34,874 bases of DNA, from the NCBI GenBank assembly GCA_046262315.1, contig JBHEMZ010000100.1:1-34874 (forward strand). Direction: 5' to 3'. The first letter of the stretch is position 1. Each line of letters starts with the position of its first letter. Positions 23,644 to 31,210 of the stretch are shown one piece after another. The position numbers and the translations under genes are program-made. This DNA is from JACVRM01 sp046262315. Lineage in GTDB: Bacteria > Actinomycetota > Thermoleophilia > Gaiellales > Gaiellaceae. The notes below the pieces were generated by a model. That model searched no databases. It worked only from the letters and a program-made list of their open reading frames with translations, and was not told the origin of the DNA.

Positions 23644-24027
23644 GTGGAGCGCCACGTCGTCTCCTCCGCCATGCCTTGGGAGGAGCTCTACGGCTACTCG
23701 CGAGCCGTCCGCGTCGGCCGGCACGTGCACGTTGCGGGCACGGCGCCGATCATGCCCGAGGGCGCCGACCCGCCGCCCGACGCGTACGGACAGGCGCGGC
23801 GCTGCCTCGAGATCATCGTCGCCGCGCTCGCCGAGGCAGGCGCGCGTCCCGAGGACGTGGTGCGCACACGCATGTACCTCACGCGCGCCGAGGACATCGC
23901 CGAGGTCGGGCGCGCACACGGCGAGGTGTTCCGCGACGTCCGGCCCGCCACGACGGGAGTGGTCGTCGCAGCACTGCTCGACCCGCGCTGGCTGGTCGAG
24001 CTCGAGGCGGAGGCGATCGTACCGTGA
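23644..24027 (+). CDS. RidA/YjgF/YER057c family protein
   Basis: The 127-residue protein matches family length. It starts VERHVVSSAMPWEELYGYSRAVRVG, then HVHVAGTAPIMPEG, the helix GQARRCLEIIVAALAEAG, VRTRMYLTRAEDIAEVG, and ATTGVVVAALLDPRWLVELEAEAIV with the usual C-terminal E-x-E. The conserved Arg of true RidA (RTRMYL) is present, so imine/enamine deaminase activity is plausible. Trimeric and cytosolic by family. GTG 23644 is the start that gives the normal N-terminus. Its stop overlaps the next small ORF as GTGA. Confidence 0.94.
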   Translation: MERHVVSSAMPWEELYGYSRAVRVGRHVHVAGTAPIMPEGADPPPDAYGQARRCLEIIVAALAEAGARPEDVVRTRMYLTRAEDIAEVGRAHGEVFRDVRPATTGVVVAALLDPRWLVELEAEAIVP

Positions 24028-24119
24028 AAGAGCGCCGGCTCGCCGCGCTGGCCGAGGCTCTCCGCCGCGTCGTGCGCTCGGCGCAGATCGGGGCGCAGAA
24101 GATCATCGAGCTGCCCTAG
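24024..24119 (+). CDS. Candidate micro-protein (31 aa) coupled to ridA
   Basis: GTG 24024 overlaps the RidA stop (GTGA). The product begins MKERRLAALAEALRRVVRSAQ and ends QKIIELP. It is a strongly amphipathic basic helix with a non-random look. It ends 12 bp before the YbdK start, so it fits as a coupled mini-gene. No family is known to me. The evidence is position and peptide character only. Confidence 0.4.
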   Translation: MKERRLAALAEALRRVVRSAQIGAQKIIELP

Positions 24120-24131
24120 GCTTGCCGGCGC

Positions 24132-25334
24132 ATGAAGCAGGTCTTTCCGCCGTCGATCATGGGCGAGAGCCTCGAGCTTGGCGGCAGCGTGCTCGACCAT
24201 AAGTTCGGCACGGGGGACCTTTTTACGGTGGGCGTCGAGGAGGAGTACATGTTGCTCGACGGTGAGACGTTCGATCTCGTCCAGCACATCGACACGGTGC
24301 TGGCCGCGGTGGCGGGACACGAGCTCGAGCCTCGCATCAATGCCGAGCTGATGCAGTCGGTGATCGAGATCACGACGCCGGTGTGCCGCACGGCCGGCGA
24401 CGTCGACGTCGCACTCCGGCAGCTTCGCGGCTACGTGACCGGCGTCGCCGCCGAGCGCGGCCTGCGCGTCGGCTCCGCCGGCACGCACCCGTTCAGCCTC
24501 TTCGAACGTCAGCGCATCACGGCTCGGGACCGCTACCGGCAGCTCGTCGACCAGATGCAGTACGTGGCCCGCCGCGAGCTGATCTTCGGCATGCACGTGC
24601 ACGTAGCGGTCGACGGGCCCGACAAGGCCATCGGCGTCATCAACGGCCTGCTCGTCGAGCTCGGGCCGCTGCTCGCGCTTTCCGCCTCGTCGCCGTTCTG
24701 GCGAGGCGAGCCGACGGGGCTCCACTCGAGCCGACAGATGGTCTTCGCCGCCTTCCCGCGCTCGGGGCCTCCGCCGCGGTTTCGCGACTACGCCGACTAC
24801 GCGCGCGTCATTGGCCAGCTCGAGCGCACGGGCTGCATCGCCGACTACACGCAGATCTGGTGGGACATCCGCCCACATCCGCGCTTCGGCACGATCGAGG
24901 TGCGCATCTGCGACGCCGTCACCCGGGTGGAGCACGCGGTAGCGATCGCCGCCTACTGCCAGGCGCTCGTGAAGCACCTCTCTGAGCAGATCGACCGCGG
25001 CGAGGAGGTTCAGGCGCACCATCGCATCCTCACGACCGAGAACAAGTGGCTCGCGGGACGCTACGGCCTCGAGGCGCCGGTCATGGACCTCGCCAGCGGG
25101 CGGCGGAACCGCATCCCCGTCTCCCAGCTCATCCGCCGCACGCTGCGAGCGATCGAGCCGCACGCTCGGGAGCTCGGCTCGGAGCGGGAGCTCGAGGGCA
25201 TTCAGGACATCCTTTCGCGCGGCGACGGCGCCGACCGTCAGCTCCGCGTCTTCAACGCGAATCGCGACATCGTCGAGGTCGTGCGCGAAATTGCGGACGT
25301 GACGGAAGAGGCCGCCGTCTCCGCTACCGGCTAG
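24132..25334 (+). CDS. Carboxylate-amine ligase, YbdK-type glutamate-cysteine ligase (GCS2)
   Basis: The 400-residue protein carries the GCS2 signature GVEEEYMLLD at 34-43. It also has INAELMQSVIEITTPVC, AGTHPFSLF, RYRQLVDQMQYVARR, FGMHVHVAV with the metal-binding His pair, SSPFWRGEPTGLHSSRQMVF, WWDIRPHPRFGTIEVRICDA and ENKWLAGRYGLEA. It joins a carboxylate to an amine using ATP, classically glutamate to cysteine, though YbdK enzymes have weak or other substrates. It is cytosolic. ATG 24132 is used, with a second ATG at 24159. It follows the RidA and micro-protein genes closely and its stop shares a CTAG with the convergent broken propeller gene. Confidence 0.95.
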   Translation: MKQVFPPSIMGESLELGGSVLDHKFGTGDLFTVGVEEEYMLLDGETFDLVQHIDTVLAAVAGHELEPRINAELMQSVIEITTPVCRTAGDVDVALRQLRGYVTGVAAERGLRVGSAGTHPFSLFERQRITARDRYRQLVDQMQYVARRELIFGMHVHVAVDGPDKAIGVINGLLVELGPLLALSASSPFWRGEPTGLHSSRQMVFAAFPRSGPPPRFRDYADYARVIGQLERTGCIADYTQIWWDIRPHPRFGTIEVRICDAVTRVEHAVAIAAYCQALVKHLSEQIDRGEEVQAHHRILTTENKWLAGRYGLEAPVMDLASGRRNRIPVSQLIRRTLRAIEPHARELGSERELEGIQDILSRGDGADRQLRVFNANRDIVEVVREIADVTEEAAVSATG

Positions 25335-26477
25335 GCACGACGTCCACTGGGGGTTTCGAAGGAGACGAGCTTCCGGTCGGTGCGCAGTGCATGGACGCGG
25401 CCGCCGCCGAATGCCAGCCCGATCACGGGCCGTCCGGCGTCGTAGGGGCCGCGGACGCGGTCGAACGCCGCGTCGTACGCCCAGAGGCCGCGCGCGCCCG
25501 TGAAGTACAGCGTCCGCCCGTCCGCCGAGAGCACCCCGTTCGTCGTCTGCGGCAGTGTCGGGCGCGGAAGCCCTTGGCTGCGAAACGGGCTGTGCGCACG
25601 ACCTTCAGCTTCGCGAGGTCGATGACGGCCACCATGCCGAGCACCGGGTTCGCCGCGTACAGCTTGCGCCCGTCCGGCGCGAGCGTGAGCGAATAGCGGG
25701 TGAGCGCGTCCCATCCCCCCCGTCCCGGCAGGAAGATGCAGCGGGCTTTCCCGCGCTGGAGGTCGAGCGCGTGCACGAATGCAACCCGCGCCTCGCGAAC
25801 GACGTAGAGCGTCAGGAGCCAACGCCCGTTCGGAAGGCGATCGCACGAACGCCAAGGCCCGTCATCACCGCCGGCTCGCCCTCGCCCTTGAGCACGCGAC
25901 CGAGCAGCCGCTTGCGGACGAGATCGTAGAGGCGCACCCGGTAGCGGCCGGCGTCACCGCGCAGATCCTCGACGAGGAACAGCCGCCTGCCGTCGATTGA
26001 GACGGTCTCGACCTCCCAGGCGCCGCGGAGCGTCAGCGAGTGCGTGACGGCCTGTCGCACCGTGTCGACCACCTCGATTGCCGTCCCGCGGGGCGTGCCG
26101 CGCGTGAGCGTCAGCCGGTTTGCGTTCGCCGACACGGAGCTCACCCAGCCGCCGCGGCCGATCACGAACGTGGCGGCCACCCGCCCGGTTCGCGTGTCGT
26201 GGCGGCGAATCGTGGTCTGGGCCTTGCGGCGAAGGCCCGTGAAGTACCAGCGGCCGTCGGCGCTCGGAACCCCGCCGCCGAGCGTGTAGCGCACGCGGCC
26301 GGTGGCCCTGTCGTAGGCCACAAAGGGCCCGCCCTCGCCGAACGGCTGGGCGGCCAGCAAACTCGTGCCCGGTGGGTTCAGACTCACTCCGTTGCACGGG
26401 CCGAAGCAGCCGTCCGCCACGGCGCTCGCGGGCAGGGAGAGAACGGCTAGCAGGAGGAGGGGCAGCAGACGCTTCAT
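25331..26477 (-). pseudogene. Secreted beta-propeller-like protein gene with two frameshifts
   Basis: From ATG 26477 there is a clear signal peptide (MKRLLPLLLLAVLSLPASA, then VADG). Blade-like repeats follow: FVAYDRATGRVRYTLGGG, SADGRWYFTGL, TRTGRVAATFVIGRGGW. Coding shifts near 25830 into a second frame (FLPGRGGWDALTRYSLTL, DGRKLYAANPVLGMVAVIDL) and near 25570 into a third (TTNGVLSADGRTLYFTGARG ending FETPSGRRA). The second shift is explained by one G missing from a G run (AAGGGCTTCC). Spliced together they give one exported propeller of about 380 residues, akin to the propeller proteins at 27141 and 28358. It may be real decay or homopolymer error. Confidence 0.8.
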
Positions 26478-26634
26478 CGCGCTCCTTTTGGTCGCTAACG
26501 CCTCTGTTACGTCCGCAACGCGGCGAGAGGTTCCGCGGGACCCGGTGGCCGGGCGTCCGCGTATTCCGGAGATGGACCCCGGCGCGGGTGGCGCACGTAT
26601 CCCGAGCGATGAGGCTCCGCCCTATAGTCGCGCC

Positions 26635-27144
26635 ATGCGCCGGGACGAGCGCGCGTGGATTCGGGGCGCGCAGGAGGGATCGGTCCACGACCTCGAGCAA
26701 TTGTTTCGCGCCCACTGGCCGCGGGCGTACCGCGTTGCATTCCTCGTCGTGCACGACACAGCGGCCGCCGAAGACATCGCGCAGGAGGCGTTCCTGGCCG
26801 CGGTGCGCTCGCTCGACAGATTCGACCGCCGCCGCCCGTTCGGGCCGTGGCTGCACCGGATCGTGGTCAACCGCGCCATCGACTGGTCACGCGCCCGCGC
26901 CCTGCGCCGGGAAGTCGAGCTCGTGGAGACTCCGGCCGTCGCGCGCGGGCCGGACGACGGCGAAGCCGGCACGCTCGCCGCGGGCCTCGTCGAGCTTACG
27001 CCGGAGCACCGCGCCGTGATCGTGCTCCGCTATCTGCTCGACTACACGCCCGGCGAGATCGCGGATCTCCTCGACGTGCCGCGCGGCACCGTCAACTCGC
27101 GTCTGCGGCGCGCTCTCGATCGGTTGGGGGAGCGGCTCGCATGA
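26635..27144 (+). CDS. ECF-type RNA polymerase sigma factor
   Basis: The 169-residue protein has sigma region 2 (LFRAHWPRAYRVAFLVV, DIAQEAFLAAVRSLDRFD, GPWLHRIVVNRAIDWSR) and region 4 with an HTH (LTPEHRAVIVLRYLLDYTPG, EIADLLDVPRGTVNSRLRRAL). It would direct RNA polymerase to its own promoter set. ATG 26635 starts just before the first helix. The next gene's ATG overlaps its stop (ATGA), the usual arrangement for an ECF sigma with its regulator. It has no long C-terminal extension. Confidence 0.96.
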   Translation: MRRDERAWIRGAQEGSVHDLEQLFRAHWPRAYRVAFLVVHDTAAAEDIAQEAFLAAVRSLDRFDRRRPFGPWLHRIVVNRAIDWSRARALRREVELVETPAVARGPDDGEAGTLAAGLVELTPEHRAVIVLRYLLDYTPGEIADLLDVPRGTVNSRLRRALDRLGERLA

Positions 27145-28370
27145 GAGACGGCGACGTTGGCCGCCTGCTCGCCTCGGTGCCGATCCCGGGCGAGCTCGAA
27201 GCGCGCCGGCGTAGCTGGAGGGTGGTGCGCGCCGGCTTCGAGGCTCGCGAGCCGGTCGCACCCGAGCCGCGCAGCCTCCTACGGCCCGCGCTCGTCGGCG
27301 CTGCGGCCCTCGCGGTGCTCGCCGCTGCGCTCAGCCCGCCCGGACGCGCCGTTCTCGACGAGGTGCGTGATGCGGTCGGACGCAACCGGGTCGTAGGCGT
27401 CGAGAGCGCCCAGCCCTCGCTCTTCTCGCTGCCCGCGGCGGGACGCGTGCTCGTGGAGTCGGCGCGCGGTCCGTGGATCGTGCGCGACGACGGCACCAAG
27501 CGACTGCTCGGCCGCTACCGCGAGGCGAGCTGGTCGCCGTTCGGTCAGTTCGTCGTGGCTTCGCGGCGCAACGAGCTCGTCGCGCTCGAGCCCGATGGAG
27601 ACATCCGCTGGTCCGTCGCCCGTCCGGACGTCCGGCACCCGCGCTGGGGAGGCACGCGCACCGACACGCGGATCGCGTACATCTCACGGGACGAACTGCA
27701 CGTCGTCGGCGGGGACAGCGAGGGCGACCGCGTGCTCGTCCGACGGGTGGCCGACGTGGCGCCCGCGTGGAAGCCGGGAGGCGAGCACGTGCTCGCCTAC
27801 GTTGCGCCGAGCGGGGCTGTTCGCGTGGTCGACTCGGACAGCGGGCACCTCCTCGGCGGCTGGCGTGTCGCGGCGCCCGAGCAGCTCGCTTGGTCGGCCG
27901 ACGGCGAGCTCGTGATGACGCGCTCGAAGCGGCTTCTCTCGCTGCACACCGGCCGCGCTTTGCGGGTGCGCGACCTCCGACCGCAGCCCGCGCTGACCGC
28001 CGATGCGCGCTCGAAGCTCGCGTCGCGCTCGCGGCGCGTCTTCCTCGACGCGGCGTTCGCGCCGGCCGGCCGCTCGCTGGCGGCCGTGCAGTACGACGAG
28101 GGCTCTCGGCGCAGCACCGTGCACCTCTACGGGCCCGGCGGCCGCGAACGCGAGATCTTCTCCGGCGGCGGGCGGATGACCGACGTGGAGTGGTCGCCGG
28201 ACGGCCGCTGGCTGCTCGTCGCGTGGCAGAGCGCGGACCAGTGGGTCTTCCTGCGGCCCGCGGACGACGACCTCGGAAAACTCGTGGCGCGGTCGTCGAT
28301 CAGCAAGCAGCTCAACCGGGGCGCCGCCAGCGCGGCGTTCCCCGCCATCGCCGGCTGGTGTTGCCGCTGA
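27141..28370 (+). CDS. Single-pass membrane beta-propeller protein, putative anti-sigma factor/sensor
   Basis: The 409-residue protein has a cytoplasmic N-terminus (MRDGDVGRLLASVPIPGELEA), one TM segment near 50-68 (ALVGAAALAVLAAALSPPG), and an extracytoplasmic WD40/TolB-like propeller. The blades include EASWSPFGQFVVAS, IRWSVARPDVRHPRW, LAWSADGELVMTRS and VEWSPDGRWLLVAWQS. Overlap with the sigma gene and this topology fit an anti-sigma factor that senses the envelope, although no classic zinc anti-sigma motif (HxxxCxxC) is seen. The C-terminus ends GWCCR. Sigma-binding is inferred from position only. Confidence 0.85.
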   Translation: MRDGDVGRLLASVPIPGELEARRRSWRVVRAGFEAREPVAPEPRSLLRPALVGAAALAVLAAALSPPGRAVLDEVRDAVGRNRVVGVESAQPSLFSLPAAGRVLVESARGPWIVRDDGTKRLLGRYREASWSPFGQFVVASRRNELVALEPDGDIRWSVARPDVRHPRWGGTRTDTRIAYISRDELHVVGGDSEGDRVLVRRVADVAPAWKPGGEHVLAYVAPSGAVRVVDSDSGHLLGGWRVAAPEQLAWSADGELVMTRSKRLLSLHTGRALRVRDLRPQPALTADARSKLASRSRRVFLDAAFAPAGRSLAAVQYDEGSRRSTVHLYGPGGREREIFSGGGRMTDVEWSPDGRWLLVAWQSADQWVFLRPADDDLGKLVARSSISKQLNRGAASAAFPAIAGWCCR

Positions 28371-29344
28371 GCGCGCGGGTCGCCCTCGTAGTCGCCCTCG
28401 CCATCGCCGTGCCGGGGGACGCGTCGACGCGCGCGCTCGGCGGAGGCGAGCGCGCCTTCGTCGCGGCTGAGGCGGACGGGCAACTTGTCGCCGTCGACCT
28501 CGATGATCCACCCGGCTCGCCGGCGGTGGTCGCGCGCCTGAGAGTGGCGCGCGGGCCGCACAACGTGGCGGTGTCGACCAGCCGGCGCTTCCTGCTCGTG
28601 ACGAGCCCACCCGCCGGGCGCGTGACGCTCGTCGAGTCACACGCCCCGCGGATCGTCGGAGTGGTCGGCGGGCTCGCCTACCCGCACGACGTCGAGTTCG
28701 AGCCGGCCGGCCGTTTCGCGTACGTGACGGAGGAACGAGGAGACAGGATCGCGGTGGTCGATGTGACTCGCCTGCGCGTCGTCCGCCGCGTCGCGGTGGA
28801 ACGCCAGCCGCACGATCTCGCCGTCGGCTCGTTCGGCAACCGCGTCTTCGTGACTCACGGCCCGGCCACCCGACACGTGACCGTGCTCGACACCCGGCGA
28901 CCCTCGAGAACAACAGTGATCGGCCGGATCGCGGTTCCCGGAGCTCCCCACGACATCGCGGTCGCGTGCGGCGAACGGCGCGTCTGGCTCACGTTCTGGG
29001 GCTCGGGAACGGTCGCCGCGCTGAACCCGCGGTCAGGCCGGGTCGTCGTGCAACGCCGCGCGGGCAGGCTCGTTCATCACATCCAGGCGGCGGGCAAAGA
29101 CGTCTGGGTGACGGATCACCACGGAGCGCGCGCGCGGCTGCTCGACGGGTGCAGCGGTCGTGTCCTGCGCACGCTGAAGGTCGGTGGCTCCCCCCACCAC
29201 GTGGGCGTCGGCCCGTTCGCGGGGCACGCGGTCGTCGCCTCCCAGTCCGGCACGATCACGGTCCTGCGGACGCAGTGCGAATGCGTCCATAGAGTCCGCG
29301 TCGGACGCGGCCTGCACGGCGTCGCGGTCGCGGGCGTTCCCTAG
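28358..29344 (+). CDS. Exported YncE/YVTN-type beta-propeller protein
   Basis: The frame starts at GTG 28358 or TTG 28361, overlapping the previous gene's end. A signal-like segment (ARVALVVALAIAVPGDAS) is followed by repeated blades of the YVTN lactonase-like type: VVARLRVARGPHNVAVS, GGLAYPHDVEFEPAGRFAYV, VRRVAVERQPHDLAVG, GRIAVPGAPHDIAVAC, GRLVHHIQAAGKDVWV, GGSPHHVGVGPF and GRGLHGVAVAG. The His in each PHD/PHH step recurs about every 40-45 residues, so about six or seven blades. It likely acts outside the cell or in the periphery; ligand unknown. The 3' end abuts the hydrolase gene. Confidence 0.88.
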   Translation: MLPLSARVALVVALAIAVPGDASTRALGGGERAFVAAEADGQLVAVDLDDPPGSPAVVARLRVARGPHNVAVSTSRRFLLVTSPPAGRVTLVESHAPRIVGVVGGLAYPHDVEFEPAGRFAYVTEERGDRIAVVDVTRLRVVRRVAVERQPHDLAVGSFGNRVFVTHGPATRHVTVLDTRRPSRTTVIGRIAVPGAPHDIAVACGERRVWLTFWGSGTVAALNPRSGRVVVQRRAGRLVHHIQAAGKDVWVTDHHGARARLLDGCSGRVLRTLKVGGSPHHVGVGPFAGHAVVASQSGTITVLRTQCECVHRVRVGRGLHGVAVAGVP

Positions 29345-30564
29345 TGCGGGCGGTGGCCGCACTGCTGGGCGTCGCACTCGCGCTCGTGGCGGGCATTGCC
29401 GCGCGCCACCCGCTCACGCCGTCGCGGCCTGCTGTGCGCGCGACGTCTCCGCCGGGCTGGATCACGTGGCGACGGTCGCAGTCGGTCGGGGTGCCCTGGG
29501 ACGGACGGCTCGAGAACGGCGTGCAGCTGCCGCCGGCGGGGCCGCGGTTCTTTACCTGGGATCCGGTCAAGAAGCGGATACCGAACCGGCCTGGGCGACG
29601 GTGGGGGAACGACCGCGTCGCGCGCGTCCTGCTGCGAATCGTGCGGGACTACCGCGGGCGTTTCCCCACTGCACCGCGCCTCGGGATCGGCGACCTCAGC
29701 CGTGCCGAGGGAGGACCGTTCGGGCCTGTCCACGTATCGCATCAGAACGGGCTCGACGTGGACGTCTACTACCCTCGCCTCGACGGTCGCGAGCGGCCGC
29801 CGAGACGCGCCGAACAGGTCGACCAGCGCCTCTCCCAGTGGCTCGTCGACCGCTTCGTTGCGGCCGGCGCGACAAGGGTGTTCGTTGGTCCGAACCTCGC
29901 TCTGACGGGCCCGAAGCGCATCGTCGAGCCGCTCTGGAACCACAATAACCACCTGCACGCACGCTTCCCGCGAACGTTCCGCAGCACCCGGGCGATCGGA
30001 AAGTCGGTACGAGGCCGCCGGATCCACGCGACGACGCTCGGCGACAGCGGCGCGCCGCGCAAGCTGCTCGCGATCGGCTGCATCCACGGCGACGAATGCG
30101 GTGGGACAGCCGTGACCCGGCTGCTCCTCCGTCGGTCGCCCCTGCCACGTTCGGCGATCACGGTCGTCCATCAGCTCAATCCCGACGGCTTCGTCAGGCG
30201 GACGCGCGCCAACGCCCGCGGCGTCGACCTCAACCGCGACTTCGGCCGGTTCTCGCAGCCCGAGACTCGTGCCGTGGCACGTCTCGTGCGCGGCCTGCGC
30301 CCGACCGTCACGGTGTGGTTCCACCAGCCGTTCGGTCACGTGCGCGGCTGGGGCCCGAGCAGCGCCGCCGCCCGGCGCTACGCGCGACTGGCCGGCCTGC
30401 CGGTCCGCGAGATCCCGTGGATCGGAGGCGGCGCACCCTGGTGGCAGAATCGCAAGTTCCCGGGCGCGGCCTCGTACGTCGTCGAGCTGCCGCCGGGAAA
30501 GCTCTCGCGGGAGGACGCCGAGCGCCATGCGCGGGCGCTCGTCGAGATCGCCCGCAGCCGGTGA
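29344..30564 (+). CDS. MepA-like murein endopeptidase fused to M14-like zinc carboxypeptidase
   Basis: The 406-residue protein has an N-terminal hydrophobic export segment. A penicillin-insensitive murein endopeptidase-like domain (about 45-210) follows, with FFTWDPV, LRIVRDY, GIGDLSRAEGGPFGPVHVSH and the metal ligands in HQNGLDVD (His133, Asp140) and HLH (His203, His205). The second domain (about 220-406) is M14-like with IHGDE (His248, Glu251), GVDLNRDFGRFSQPE, WFHQPFG (third ligand His327) and VVELPPG (catalytic Glu381). One chain would therefore both cut cross-links and trim peptides in peptidoglycan. GTG 29344 shares one base with the upstream TAG. Both zinc sites look intact. Confidence 0.9.
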   Translation: MRAVAALLGVALALVAGIAARHPLTPSRPAVRATSPPGWITWRRSQSVGVPWDGRLENGVQLPPAGPRFFTWDPVKKRIPNRPGRRWGNDRVARVLLRIVRDYRGRFPTAPRLGIGDLSRAEGGPFGPVHVSHQNGLDVDVYYPRLDGRERPPRRAEQVDQRLSQWLVDRFVAAGATRVFVGPNLALTGPKRIVEPLWNHNNHLHARFPRTFRSTRAIGKSVRGRRIHATTLGDSGAPRKLLAIGCIHGDECGGTAVTRLLLRRSPLPRSAITVVHQLNPDGFVRRTRANARGVDLNRDFGRFSQPETRAVARLVRGLRPTVTVWFHQPFGHVRGWGPSSAAARRYARLAGLPVREIPWIGGGAPWWQNRKFPGAASYVVELPPGKLSREDAERHARALVEIARSR

Positions 30565-30694
30565 AGAACGATCGGAGCTTCGCGACGAGACAGCACGTGC
30601 CGAGGCTCGTACGCCGACCGCGAGGCCTGCCCTTGGGGATCCGGGAGGACGCAAACCGCGGGACGCTCCACCAGCCGCCGCGCGTCTAACGGTC

Positions 30695-31210
30695 GTGGAG
30701 GGCGATCACGACCTGGTGGCACTTGCGCGTCAGGGATCCACCGAGGCGGCCGCGGCGCTGTTCGAGCGACACTGGCGGCCGGCCTGGCGGCTGGCTTACG
30801 GCCTGACCGGAAGCGCGGAAAACGCCGACGACACCGCCCAGCTGGCATTCGAGCGCGCGCTGCGAGGCCTCGGCTCGTTCAACGGCCGGGCCTCGTTCGG
30901 CACCTGGCTTGGCCGCATCGTGATCAACGCGGCGCACGACGAGCGGCGGCGTTCGAGCCGCGCCCTTCCCACGGTTGTCGAGCCTTCGCCCGGCGCGCCG
31001 CCGGCGGCCGACACCGACGTGCTCGCGGCGGTCGCGGCCCTGCCGGCCGAGCGCCGCGGCCCGATCGTCCTTCGCTACTGGCTCGACTGGACGCCGGCAG
31101 AGATCGCCGAGGCGCTCGAGATGCCCGTCGGCACCGTGCATTCCCGCCTCGCGCGCGGTCTCGCCGAGCTCCGCACCCGACTGGAGGTGGGAGATGTCGC
31201 TCGATCTTGA
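30695..31210 (+). CDS. Second ECF-type RNA polymerase sigma factor
   Basis: The 171-residue protein has region 2 (LFERHWRPAWRLAYGLTGS, NADDTAQLAFERALRGLGSF, GTWLGRIVINAAHDERR) and region 4 (LPAERRGPIVLRYWLDWTPA, EIAEALEMPVGTVHSRLARGL). It resembles the factor at 26635 in length and layout but differs in sequence. GTG 30695 puts the start a few residues before the first helix; other in-frame starts lie further upstream. The next gene's ATG lies 17 bp inside its 3' end, again the sigma-regulator arrangement. No other DNA-binding gene is near. Confidence 0.95.
   Translation: MEGDHDLVALARQGSTEAAAALFERHWRPAWRLAYGLTGSAENADDTAQLAFERALRGLGSFNGRASFGTWLGRIVINAAHDERRRSSRALPTVVEPSPGAPPAADTDVLAAVAALPAERRGPIVLRYWLDWTPAEIAEALEMPVGTVHSRLARGLAELRTRLEVGDVARS

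Noticed and set aside
22774..23919. Longer 381-residue start for the serine hydrolase
   Set aside because: The extra N-terminus is antisense to RidA, and GTG 23598 has a good ribosome-binding site just ahead of it.
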